Positions 29,700-41,014 of a DNA stretch of 64,000 nt are shown one piece after another. The DNA comes from Ceratodon purpureus (Eukaryota; Streptophyta; Bryopsida; Pseudoditrichales; Ditrichaceae), in contig CM026426.1 in the NCBI GenBank assembly GCA_014871385.1, positions 88,720,886-88,784,885 of the forward strand, read 5' to 3'. Within the stretch, counting starts at the first letter, position 1. Each line of letters opens with the position of its first letter. The notes below the pieces were generated by a model that had not been told where the DNA came from, ran no database searches, and saw only the letters and a list, made by a program, of their open reading frames with translations. Position numbers and translations under genes: made by a program.

Positions 29700-29842
29700 A
29701 GCTCTCAAATGTGTATGTAGATGTGTAGGTGGCGTATGGTATTGAAGTTAGAGTATTAGACTGTAAAAAAGCTGCTCGACGACAATTGTAGAATAGGAAT
29801 CATTATTGGAAGAGATAGAAAAATTAACTCTTTCACAGGATT

Positions 29843-30085
29843 GTACATAGTTTCACATGCTACAACTACACTTGATTAGTGTAGAAGTTCCAATGTACAA
29901 ATTTATGTGGTTACAATTTAAAATCTCCATTTTTTAGATCTAGATATTTGATAATGTATCAGCATATTTGGATCTAGTCGACCTAAATGAGCATGCACTA
30001 CAATTAGAAATGTGCATCATTTCAGATGCTGCAACTACACTTGCCCCATGTAGAAGCTCCAATATATAGATTTGTGCGTTATACA
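29843..30085. repeat. Diverged direct repeat pair of about 80 bp
   Basis: The stretch from about 29848 (GTTTCACATGCTACAACTAC) recurs at about 30014 (ATTTCAGATGCTGCAACTAC), and both continue through GTAGAAG..CCAATATA-like sequence. The spacing is about 166 bp. It is an old duplication within non-coding DNA. Confidence 0.6.
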
Positions 30086-30589
30086 ATTCAATATTTTTAG
30101 ACAAATTGAATCATTTTTTTATTCTTTACAACAACTTGAGTTTGCTTTGCAAGTTTGATCCAATATGAGTAGTATGTTGACTAAACATACACTTTACTAC
30201 TACTTACTCCTTTAAGAATGGACTAACTTGCTAGGAATCTTAGAGAATTTGGATAGAGAAAATCTCCCAAAGCCTTGGAATTCTTCCAATATAATGTCTT
30301 TAAAAATTTCCTTAACTCAACCTCACATTAATCCCACACGGTAACAATCTATGTCAAATTTGAATAGTGCCTTTTGAAACCGCAATAAGCCTTTTACATT
30401 CTAGAAATTGTATTTTTGTTGATTCTAGAGCTAACAAAGTCTACTATGAATTTCCTCCAACTACGCACAAAGTTTTAGCATTTTTGTTAGTTACTCTTTT
30501 GGACTCAAATTGGCAAGTTTAAACTCCATCCAATTCTAAGTTTGTCCACTCTAAATCACTGCCTATTGTAGCAAGCCTACCACAATATC

Positions 30590-30860
30590 CTAGCTATCCT
30601 CCTTCTCCTTAGAAATGAAGTCAAAAATTTGTTCTAGTAATCTAAAGGCTAGTAGAACATCTATCAATGGGTATGCAAGGTAAATTCCTCCATCTACCCA
30701 CAAATCTATCTTGGTTGCCTTTTGCAATCTACATGAAGGAAATTTGAGTATAAAGACTTGCTTATAAAGGGGATGGCCCCTCTTAAATGATGGACAGAAT
30801 TGGGTTTGAAGAGTCACATTAGAAATGTAAACTTGGCCTAATAAGTGCGCTCCATTTGTA
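30590..30860 (-). pseudogene. Decayed copy C of the unrecognised coding repeat (N-terminal fragment)
   Basis: The minus-strand translation contains KIDLWVDGGIYLAYPL then IFDFISKE. This aligns with IDLWVDGSIYPVDPGTG...FICHGEQG of copy A and the same part of copy B. Only this N-terminal block is recognisable and it lies in AT-rich DNA, so this is an older, more decayed copy than A or B. Confidence 0.6.
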
Positions 30861-33800
30861 ATATCACTGACCTTTGTTCATAATCCAACTTCAACATAAA
30901 TCAAAGAACACTCTTAGATCAAATCAACCACCACTCTTTCAATTAACAGTGAATCAAAGCCACCACTCTCACAAACATCTACAAAAACTTCTTGTTAAGT
31001 ATAAAAAGAATCAAGTCTGAATCAAAATTTTATTCCACTCGTCTAAACTCCTTGTTGAATTCACCTTCTTTCATGTCATTTTTGAACCTTTACATGCTAT
31101 TGTTGTATGGCGGATTTTGGCGGCCAAGATGTGCAAACCTAAACAACTTCAATGTGGAGTTTTGCTAAAAAAAAAGGTAGAGTCATCAATGTAAAATTGG
31201 CATAAGTCAAGAATAATCATCTATTCCTTAAACCCTCATCTTTAGAATAGTATTGTCTATGATTAAAACTTCTGATAAAATGAAGAAAAAATATAGTGGA
31301 TTCAACATATAGTATCCACATTGGAGCCATTCCACAATACACCATGAAGGCTTCAAAGCATACTTGTAGCAAAAGCACCTTTTAAAGTATCAGCAACTAT
31401 AACCAATGTTTATCAAACAATATGCCCTTGCAAACCCTCTGTTACTTTAAAGGTATCCATCTCTCAAGTTGTTTCCACGGGCTACTGAAGCAAATAAAGA
31501 CAACTAGCTTGGATTTGCGGAGGATTGAAAGCTGTGCAAGCAAGAATGCACTCATTGTTGGCACCACATAGCCTAACATCATGTGGCAATAGTACATTGA
31601 GCTCGTCTTTTTAATTTTTTTCTAGTTTTCAACAACCCATCGCTACAAAGCAGTGGAGCAATTATGCAATCTCTTTGCCAGCCTCTTGAAGGGCCAAATT
31701 TTTTTGGATTCTTAGACCAAAACTAACAATAACGTGGCACAACAAAAAACACAACACAAAACTAACAATAGATAGGCATATGTCCATAAGTGAAATGGGA
31801 CATAGCAATATAATTGTTAATGAGTGCATGACTTAAGGTCTTTGACCTTAAGACATAGGCTTCAACACTGTTGGCCAAGTTAGTTGCATGAAGTACTCCT
31901 CTTGGATTCAAACCTTAGAGGGCATGGTTAGATATAGATTAGCCGATATCCAACACAAAGGGCTCAATTATGGTTTTGCAACCCACATTGGGTGCAAGGC
32001 ACAAACCTTACAATCAAGCCAAAGGGGTCTTTCTTCTTGCAGAGCATATGTATGGCGTGGCAAAAGTATGGAAAGGTCTCACTAAAAGTTAGCTAACCTA
32101 TATTGACAAAATTAAAAGCCATAACCTACTCTAAGAATATGATAGTTGCATGCCTTTGACCTCTCAATCTTTGGTCATAATGTCAACCCGTTCTTGGTAG
32201 GCCTGCATTTATTGATTATGTTTTTATTGTTAACCTCTAACCTCTAAAGTTGAAAGGTTTTAAAACTACGAAAAACTCTCAAAACAGACATCTTTCAATA
32301 CAAGGTATACGTTTTCAAGTTTTGATGTATTTTGGGGGAAAATAACCGTAAGATCTAGTACCTTACTTGTACATGTATATGTAGCCCAAATCTAAGATTC
32401 AAACTCCTTACCGTTTGTGAGACTATAATATTCAAAAATGGAAAATATAAATAAATCTTCCTTGTCGCAAAATGGGGTTGAATTGTTTTGTAAGCCAAAA
32501 ATCAATTCCAAAAGTAATTTTGACTTTAGGCTCTCCTAGTTCTTATCCTAGCTGAGTTAAAAATATCTCCATGCATCTTTTTACCCTCATAATACTTGTA
32601 AAAACCTAATGAAATGCTTGAATTTTCACATGGAGGTATACTGAAATTCAAATACATGTAATTTATTTGCATGTAAAAGAAAGAAAATTTGAAAAAATGC
32701 CAAATCCCAAAATTTGGTGAATTTATGAAGTTTTTGTGATCTAATTAATCTTGTGTAGATTTTAGCATGCCCTAATAGATTTTTAAGCTTTGAGAGTAGA
32801 TATCTCCTCAAGTATGAGGAATTTCGAAGCATGATTAGACTTATTGGAAATGTATAGAAAAGCTCTATTATCTATTTAAATTACACTTTACATAATCTTA
32901 ATTTAGGTGCTTGCCTAAAGTCAAATTGACCACAATTAAGTCGATTTTGACGTGAAGGATTAAAGAACTTTGCACTAGTCCAAAACAACGATACGTATAC
33001 CAAACATTAACACTGAACCAGTGCCCCGGGTATTCAGTCTATTTGGACGGATGTTTGTAATTGGACAAGACGATTCTGTGGTGGGTCCCGTGTGGACCAC
33101 CATTGTTGGTAAGCCCGAACCTGTTTTGGTTGATAACCTTGCAATGAAAAATAAGACTATTCGGAAAGCATAAATTATAGTGTGCCACGCATTCTCCCTA
33201 TAATAGACGGTGAGATCTTACATCACTGAAGATTTACAGCCTAGGCCGTATGGTAACAGCTGTCGCGTTAAAAGGTATCACCTTGCTCTATTCATCCACT
33301 GCTAGATATGTGAAAGTATAATCTCTTGATGTGAAGGCAGTGACAAGCAAATTTTGGCCTTGGAGGAGAAAGTGAAAGCATATTCTAAGTTAGGACAAGG
33401 CAAGCAAAACACCGCGAAGCATATGGAGAAGTTTGTTTCAACGTTGGAGAAGGCTCTCTCAATTCAGAGCCAATGAGTGTCACTGAAGCGCATGCAGGTC
33501 GAGGCTCTTCAAGCAGAGCATGCACACCTTGGGCGTGCAAGTGTTGGCTTGCATATGAGACCACTGCCCTTGGTCTATTCACTAGGGGAAGCATGCAATA
33601 GTGGAAGATCCATTGACATAGGCGGCTGCTCTCTTTGAGAATTTATGTTTCCACATTCAAAGATCATTGTCTCTAGTTGTAGTTACATCTACCACCCATG
33701 GTGTGCATTGGTAGTATTTACTCGTGGCTCGGAATGCTATGCTCTTGGCTGCAAACAGGTCCAATCCATATAATGGATCATGAATTTTGGATGGAGAGGT

Positions 33801-34000
33801 GTGCATGGTTGGGGACGTCCTGGCAGCGGAGGTGATGAGTGGATCAAGATGCTCACAATGTGTGTGCATCTACTACTACTGCAGATTTAGCAGCTAGTAG
33901 TGAAGCCGCTAGAGCACATCTTAAGGACCATTAGGAGCAGTTTGGGGTCTCCAACGGGCCTTTTCCATGTTATTTGTGCCAAAATTTTGGGCATGCCCGT
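30861..34000. other. AT-rich DNA, no supported gene
   Basis: Nothing with coding support is visible. From about 33000 the sequence becomes more balanced in composition and holds short open frames (33385-33594 minus, 33657-33869 minus) without recognised domains. These could be remnants of transposable elements. Confidence 0.4.
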
Positions 34001-34007
34001 GCACTTT

Positions 34008-34036
34008 ACCTGCTGGCACCAACTGTGCCAGCAGGT
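34008..34036. repeat. Perfect 12-bp inverted repeat with 5-bp loop
   Basis: The arm ACCTGCTGGCAC is followed by CAACT and then the exact reverse complement GTGCCAGCAGGT. The arms contain the TGCTGGCA/TGCCAGCA core of the PAL-A palindrome, so this may be two PAL-A half-copies in inverted order or a hairpin-forming variant. Confidence 0.8.
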
Positions 34037-34695
34037 CGCCAAAAGCGAGCCAAATTGTGAATGGGGGGGTCCGGCCAATAGTCGCGCAGGAAGGCTTCCC
34101 TCCCCCGCGCGTGTAGTCCCGCAGGTCGAGAACGGAGCCTCTTCGCGCACGGAATTCGAGCATTGTAGAAGGGTGTCAGCGGTGGTGGGCTTTATGAACT
34201 CCTGCAAAACTGACTCCACAGGCCACCTACCGAAATCGAATTGCCGCTCCCCCTTTGAGATGCAACGTGCACAAGGTGTTGATGTCAAAATGCTGCCAAC
34301 GGTCATTCCGAACCTCATGCGTTCCCCTGAGAGAGTTGTTGTCGTTGCGTTGTCAAGCAGGATGGAGCGGTGGAGGCCTCCAAAGGCTGGGCGAAGTTGT
34401 TCGATTTCGGTTGTGGGTGGTCACGCATTGTGCAGTAGAGATTTAGGGTTTAGCTGTAGTGGTCTTCCAACGCTGCCAGCGGTCTGCCATCTACATAGGT
34501 TGGAGAGAGCACCTGAGTTGGGAATTGGGGTTTCGGGATGAGGTTTTAGGGTAGGTCGTACCTTGGTTGCGAGGCCGTGGACGCAGGTTTCAGCCGTTCG
34601 TGATGGCGGAGGGTGTGTTGACAGCGTGTAGTTCTGGCGGTTGATGACAGCGACGACACCATTTGTAAGTTTTTGAGTTCACAGTCGAAAATTTC

Positions 34696-36034
34696 ATGCA
34701 TTCTAGTGGTATGGCTTCACGGCCAAACTCCCTCGTACAGAGTGTCATTCTGCATAATACTCAAGACTTGGAGGGCAACTGGATCCCCATGAGGGTGGAT
34801 CGTGATTCATGGGTTATGCTGCAACCAGCGTCGGATGGGCCTTGGGGTAGAGAGGCAAGGCGACATGGTGGAGAAAATTTTCGGGGGGCCTTCAAAGCGC
34901 AGATTAGAGATTTCTCTTGGATCTCCACGGAGCATGGAGCATGCGACCTCGATAAGGTGCTTGTGCAACATGCATATCAACCAAGGCATCTGCGCTTGGA
35001 TCCTACGGAGGCAGCAACCAAATTGGGAATGGCAAACTACCTGTACGCGTCGGTTTTGGAGGATTGGGTACATCCTGCATCTATCCTTGGTCCCATTCTT
35101 GTGCTCCATGTTGAGATTGGGGAGGCAACACGGAATCGACAGAGCCACGCGGAGTTGCTGGACATAGGTACATTCTTCCTTGGTGGTCTGTATTTGCCTC
35201 CAACAGGTGACACGTTGTACGGGAAGGTTGAAGCACTCCCGCTTCCAGGGTTCAACGATGTGGAGTGGCCTTTGCCAGACATGCACACATGTGAGGCGTT
35301 TAGAACAAAGCTCACTCTCGATTTTGCAAATGCTATAAAAGCAACAACTGGTAGCAGCTTCGTCCACCAGCAATGGTTTATGCCAATCCATGTTATGGTT
35401 GATTTGTTTGCGGTAGCTGCTGACAGCATTAGGCGGACACCTACATTGTTTGTTTTGAGTAGTCCATCCGAGGCTCTGCTGAGCAGTCTAATGAACCCAG
35501 GGTGGAACGAGAAGTTCCACATTGGCCAAGATGTCATCAAGTGCGTTGCCAACAGGACCAGCATTGTTTTCCGCTATCACGTGGGAAGACAAACATTATA
35601 CACCAGGTTCATGTATACAAGGTATAGGGGGGCTGCCAACAGTCAGTGGGAAGCGATGGATCACCTACCAGAGGAGGTGATGGTGGAAGTGTCTTGTATG
35701 TTTAGGGGGAACTTGCTGCCAACATTCGAAGTTGGCAAGGGTTGGCCAGTATCCCACCTGCGGCACGAAATTGCAATGGCACTTGGAGATGACGTACCTG
35801 GGCAGTACAACCTGGTTTTGATAGAGGCCAACGGTGTTCGTGAGAAAAAGGTACGAGTCTAGCCGAATTCATGTAGTCGTTTTGATGTGTTGGGAATTGG
35901 CTGTTCAGAGCTCCTTGCTGCCAGCAAACGAAAATGACAGGATTTGTTGGATGCAGATCAACCAGCGCCATGAGAGACACCTTACAGCTGCGGATGTCAC
36001 GGTTCCCAAAAGGATGAAGATTGTGGAGCTGTAG
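34696..36034 (+). CDS. Two-exon gene of unknown function
   Basis: I do not recognise this protein. Exon 1 (34696-35850) ends AAAAAG|GTACGA and exon 2 (35957-36034) starts after GATGCAG. Together they give 410 residues and a stop, with the frame kept across the junction. Exon 2 adds INQRHERHLTAADVTVPKRM and a short tail. The N-terminal part has NWIPMRVDRDSWVMLQPASD; the middle is globular (WPLPDMHTCEAFRTKLTLDF, HQQWFMPIHVMVDLFAVAAD) with no signal peptide or membrane segment. An alternative start lies at 34711. The 106-bp intron contains a perfect PAL-A palindrome at 35915-35927, about 30 bp before the acceptor. Location between repeats suggests a gene of a mobile element rather than a host gene, but this is inference. 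Confidence 0.6.
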
Positions 36035-37013
36035 GAAAAGTGATTTCGGGGATGGGTAGTCACAGTATGTGGGAAGTCATTAGGTTCTTCGCGAAGTCGT
36101 TAGCGAGTTCAGGTAGTGGTTTTGCTTACCATTCAGGACTTTCTGTGGGACATCCTGTATTAACGTGTTATATGGAGGCAAATTTGTGATTACCCTTGAT
36201 CTTCGTGCTGCCAGCGGAAATAGAAAAGAAAAACAGTTACAATTACCAGTGGTGAATCCTAGGTTGCAAAATGAAAAATAGAATAAAATACAAGAAGTCT
36301 GAAGAATGGCCGGGGTTTCAGAGGGCCTGGGTCTGAATCGCAAAATTGCTTCGAACCTGTGGTGGCGCCATTGACGCTGGAGCCTACTGCCAGCGCAAAA
36401 TAAGAAAAGAAAAACAATTGCATACAATAGAGCACATGACCCTTCAGAGGCACAAAATGGAGTTTGGCACTTGACAAATATGAAGTAATTAGGAAGGAAT
36501 GTAAAGTTTGTTACTTCCTCCGAAGAGGTTGGCTCCTTCGTGAACCTGGTGCTCTGAACTGGCAATGGCGGGCACAATGCAGCCCTTGGTGCCAACAAAG
36601 ACGAAAAAATGAAGGTTGCAAATAAAAAAAGAACCACGCTTGATTCTAATAGAACAAGATAAAAATAAAAAACAGTTGTACATAAGAGATGAAGTAGGTC
36701 GCAGGTGGTAAATAACAACAATGGCCAAATTTGAAAGGGACCATGGTGGCGAATAATGAAATAAGAAAAAAAAAAAAATGGCGGCTAAAGAGCAGCCCTT
36801 GCTGTCAGCAGTCCACAATAAAGAAGAAATACAGTTGCGAATAAAAAGGAAGGGTTACAAGAATGCCATATCTTTCAAAGAGACATGGCAGTCCAGAGGC
36901 AAATTGTTTTCAAGTTCGGAAAAGTTTAAGAAATGTAGCCCATAAAAGTCCGGACCAAAAGTCGCTGCCAGCAAACCCCTAACCCGGCCTACGGAACTAT
37001 CTAAGGTGGGAAT
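36035..37013. other. Intergenic DNA with PAL-A copies
   Basis: No gene is supported. A long minus-strand open frame (36080-36721) is rich in Phe and Leu from A/T-rich runs and lacks domains. PAL-A cores lie at 36207, 36801 and 36964, with a near match at 36386. Confidence 0.45.
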
Positions 37014-38950
37014 CTACTCCACGGCTGCATCTGTGGCAATTGCCTCAACAAGGCTGGACAGTCCCTCCATGTTGGTGTCGTCCTCGTTCTTCTCAGCTGC
37101 ACCTGGTCCTTGCGTGGTGGCAGATGAGCCCTTGTTCCCTTCTCCGGATAGGGCTGCCTGGGTCTCATGAGGAGAGCGTTGCGTGGGATCGAACGCCAGG
37201 GAGTCTGAGTCGGGGAGAGCATCCTCTGTAGTTGCTGCCAGCAAACAAGAATTAGAAAATAAGAATTATTCGGATGTAACAACGAATTAGGCAAGTAGCA
37301 ATGGGCAGATAGGTTAAGGGGCAACAAACCTTGGTCGCCCTTGGTCTTCTTCCACGGAAGCGCGGCCACAGAGGGGGCAGCGGGCCTCTTGCTGCCAGCA
37401 CGTGGTGAAGCGGGCTCGGCCAGGAAGATCTCCTCCGTGAGACGTAACTCCTCCGCGGCCTTGGAGTCGAGGTCGAAGCCCCACTGCCCAAGCCATCCTC
37501 CAGTCATCCCCCGCTCGCATCGACGGCACCGGGCGTCTTGGGAGAAGACTGCCTCAAACATACAATGGGGATGTGCCAAGCAGCCGCAGAACAAAGGTAC
37601 GCAGCAGGTGTCAACGAAGTAACGCTCGCAGAAGGGGCATGGGTCGTTCAGGGCTATTGGCAACACCTGGAACTCCAATGGATAACGAGCCAGCACCTTC
37701 TTCGGGCACAAGAAAGCTGAAGCCAACTCCAAGGCCGAGATCTCCGCTGTCAGCGCGGAGACCTCGGCGTGGCGTCTCTGCTCATCGGCTTCCATCTCCT
37801 CCAACTTCTTGTAGACCCTGTCAATGCGGGCTTGGGCCTCAAGGAGTGCCTTGCTTGCAAGCCCCAGCTTGTCTTGGCCTAAGCGGGCCGCGTGATCAAA
37901 GCGCCTCTTCTCTTGGTCGTTGCCATCAGCCGCGGCCTTCTTGGCGGCCTCGCGGGCGGAGAAGATGTCGTCATAGAGCTTGGACTCCTCGGCCTCCTTG
38001 GCCTTGATGTAGTCCCGCTGGGTTGCAAGGTCGACCTTCACGCGGTCCCGGCTGGCCTCCACCTTCACAAGTGCCGCCTCCAAGGACTTTTTCTTGAGGC
38101 GCTGCTGCTCCAGGACCTGCTTCGGATCCGTTGCCACCAAGGACTGCACCTTGATGGCAACGGCAGCAAGGGCCTTCACGGACTTCTTCTCAGCCACGGC
38201 CTTGGCAGGAGGGGGCAGGGATCTAGGTCCCCTGACCTTCTTCGCCTCCGCGGCCGTGATCAAAGCCTTGGAGGTGGCTCCAACTGGCTTGGCTCCTCCG
38301 CTCGACTCCGCCCCTCCTCCCTTGCCCTTGCTGCCAGCACCGGGGATGTGGCCAGCGAGGAAGTCGATAATGGCTTCAATCTGCTCCCTCAAGGCCGGGG
38401 GAGTCAACTTCTGCGGATTACGCCCTGGCAGCTTCTCACGCCCCTTCACAATTGCCTCCGCCTTCTAGGCGAAGTTGACATCCACGCCCTTCTCAAAGTA
38501 GAGGTGGCAAGCCCGAAGAAAGGAGGTCCCGAATGCCCAGTTGTCGGGGTCACCTCCATAAGTCCACCGGTACATCTCGCAGTATTTCCTCTGGGCCTCC
38601 GGATCCTCACAGTCAGCAACGTAGTGCCGCCCAGAAGAACGCTCTGGCCATCTGTCGATGAAGTCGGCCTTCCTGCAATGCTTGTCGCCGCTGAGGTCAC
38701 TGAACTTGAGCCCCTTGTTGGAGAGCTGCAAGGTGCGGGCGAAGAAGTCCTCATCGTAATCCGCAGCCTGCCTACCCAGCAGAAATGGGGCGAGGTGGTG
38801 GAGCTGTGCATGAAGTGCAGGGGGTAAGCCGTCCAAGTCGAAGGCGTCATCCCACGGCGTCTCAACATCGTTGCCATCCTCCTTGCTGTCAGCAACCTCG
38901 ACGACCTCCTTCTTCACGACGGCCTCCTTTCCCTTCCTACGGCTCGACAT
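37014..38950 (-). pseudogene. Coiled-coil and RING-like zinc finger protein gene with one in-frame TAG
   Basis: Coding order on the minus strand: exon 1 38950-37330, intron 37329-37226 (GT..AG), exon 2 37225-37014, 611 codons in one frame. An in-frame TAG at 38465-38467 interrupts it after GVDVNFA; reading continues as KAEAIVKGREKLPG. The first part is acidic (VVEVADSKEDGNDVETPWDD) followed by a globular block. Residues about 290-420 form a long Ala/Lys/Glu coiled coil. Then comes a RING-like Cys/His cluster: CPFCERYF, CCVPLFCGC, HPHC and CRRC. The tail is acidic and disordered. The intron carries a PAL-A palindrome at 37232-37244, immediately before the acceptor. A C-to-T change of CAG would explain the TAG. 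The family is not recognised. A RING-type E3 ligase or a zinc-binding protein of a mobile element is possible. A long plus-strand frame at 37892-38827 is its shadow. Confidence 0.6.
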
Positions 38951-39239
38951 CCCTGGCGCTGGTAGTGCAAAAACAACACGTTTTACGAAAGGGGGATTGC
39001 ATATGCTAGCTGAAAGGAGAGAAATGGACAAGGTATTATTCTTGCAGATTAGAGATTTAAGCTACACATCTCTAAACCATTACCCCCTGCGACCCTAGCA
39101 GCCATTGCTGAGCAACTCTATTCTCTTCACCATGGTCGGTACGCTCCAACATGGCCAACCGCAACATAAGGAGGAGCAAGGTTGCAAAAAAATAGACACG
39201 ATCAGATCACTAACCTCGCAATGCTTCACTGTCAGCGGT

Positions 39240-40020
39240 GGAAGACGGTGCAGCTTGAAGCCCCTCTCGCCGCGCGTGACAATGCGCCTCTAGATTCTGC
39301 AGCCGAGAAACCTCCACCTCACCCCACGCTCCCAGCCCTGCTGCTCCACCCCGCTTCTTCTGCTATAGCTCACCCTCCCCTCTCTCCGGCTGGCCTCGGT
39401 TCTTCTCCACTCCGCTCCTCACGCTGCAGCTCCACGCCCGCTCCTCACTTCGCCAATGAGCTCCACGCCTGCTCCTCACTATTCGAGAGCTCCACCCCGC
39501 TCCTTGTGCTGTACCCCCCTCCCCTCGGGCTCCCGACCGTGCTGCTCCTCCCCACACCTTGCGCTGTAGCTCCCAACCGCAAGAACTTGCCTTCAGCTCC
39601 ACGGCCGCTCCTCACGTGACCCTCAACGCGAGCTCCGTGTAATGCAGCTCCGCCCCGCTCTATCACCTTCCGTGACCCACCACAGTGCTTGCGCTTCCGT
39701 TTCTTCTTGCCAACGACGTTGCTGCTCTTCCTTCGTCCTCCTTGCTGTACCTCCCCGCAGCTGTCGACCCTGCTGCTGCTCCTCGCTCCCGACCTTGCTG
39801 TACCTCCCCGCAGCTCTCGACCCTGCTGCTGCTCCTCGCTCCCGACCTTGCTGCTCCAAAACCGCTCACGACCCCCTTGCTCCACCTGCCGTTGAATCTC
39901 CACGGCCCTCCTCGACGGCTTGCTCCTCACGCTGCAGCTGCTTCGTGCAGTCGACCGCAACGGCCCCTTCCTTCAAAGTCGTTGCTGGCGGTACTCTTCG
40001 TCTCCTCACGCGATCCTCAA
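39240..40020. repeat. GC-rich minisatellite region with 53-bp tandem unit
   Basis: The sequence is a patchwork of related C-rich words such as AGCTCCACGCC, GCTCCTCAC and CCGACCTTGCTG. The clearest tandem has a 53-bp period: CTTGCTGTACCTCCCCGCAG begins at 39741 and 39794, and the tail of a third unit reaches about 39855. Open frames here on both strands (39445-39960 minus, 39642-40124 plus) are products of the repeat and not called as genes. Confidence 0.65.
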
Positions 40021-41014
40021 CGACCCAAAGGGGGTGCGTGACTGTACCGCCCTCTGAACATCCAACTTCCCCACGGCGCCCACAAAACTGCCAAGGTAAT
40101 TGCAATCGCGAGGGCGCTTGCTGACAGCAAGAGGACGACTGAAGAAGACAGAGGAGCTGAAGAGGTGTTGGAGTCAACGGAGGGTGTCGTATGGGAACAA
40201 GGCAGGAAAAGAGAGAGGCCTTCCTGCCCGAGTCAACCACATGTGCGTCCTTGGAAACTAGGCCGGGTTTACTTCAAGAGGATATTGGAACGCTTTTAGG
40301 GGAGGTTTGGGGGGCTTAGAGGGAGTTGAGAGTCTCAAACAGAGTTTAATGAAGGGAGGTTGAGGAGTTGGTGCAAAGCTCTCATTTCTCCCTTAATTGC
40401 CACTCTATGCAAATGATTGCCATGGCCCAAAACCACACATCCCCATTTGATGTGGGTACTTAGAAAATCGTCTTAGAAATTAAAATCTTAATTTGAGCTA
40501 ACCGGTACATATGATTACTAAGACCATTAATTATGAAGATTAATAATTGCATGGACTAGGCACTTTAGTGAGCTATCCACAAAACAAGTTTAGGGGAGAA
40601 ACATGGCCTAACTCATTCAAAAAAAACATTGTTGCCAGCCACATTCTACATAGCTCTAACATAATTACCAAAATACATTGCGGTCAAGTCACACACGGCC
40701 ATTGCTCGCGTCGTCACTGTCCTCATTGCTGCCAGCGACCTCACTGTCAGTGGACTCCCCTTCTTCTCCATGGGTGCCTCTTTAATAATTATCGAGATTA
40801 ACTTAGCAATGGATAAGCCATTTTAGGGAATTGCTCGAAAAAATCCTCATTTTTTGATAAATCTATCCGTAAATGGCTATTCTAGAATGAAACCAAAAAA
40901 CATGTTAAAGAAGAACCACTGTCTACTCCGATCAAAAAAATTAAAAAAAATTAAAAACTTGCTACATTATAGATGTCCATCCAATGAGTTTAGAACGCAT
41001 AATTTGTACTCAAT
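40021..41014. other. Intergenic DNA, no gene seen
   Basis: This stretch holds a near-perfect PAL-A palindrome extended to 15 bp (CTTGCTGACAGCAAG, 40118-40132) and another core at 40728. The open frames lack recognisable domains. The right end leads into the 3' end of copy B. Confidence 0.4.

Noticed and set aside
33900-34541. 213-codon plus-strand frame and its 143-codon antisense partner
   Set aside because: Both strands are open, neither shows a domain or splice context, and a hairpin lies inside.
36080-36721. 213-codon minus-strand frame rich in Phe and Leu
   Set aside because: It has no domain and is made of A/T homopolymer-like runs.
37892-38827. 311-codon plus-strand frame
   Set aside because: It is antisense to the coiled-coil/RING-like gene, whose minus-strand frame has clear Cys/His spacing and an intron.
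39445-40240. Several long frames on both strands (171, 160, 124 codons)
   Set aside because: They arise from GC-rich minisatellite repeats and have repeat-like translations.
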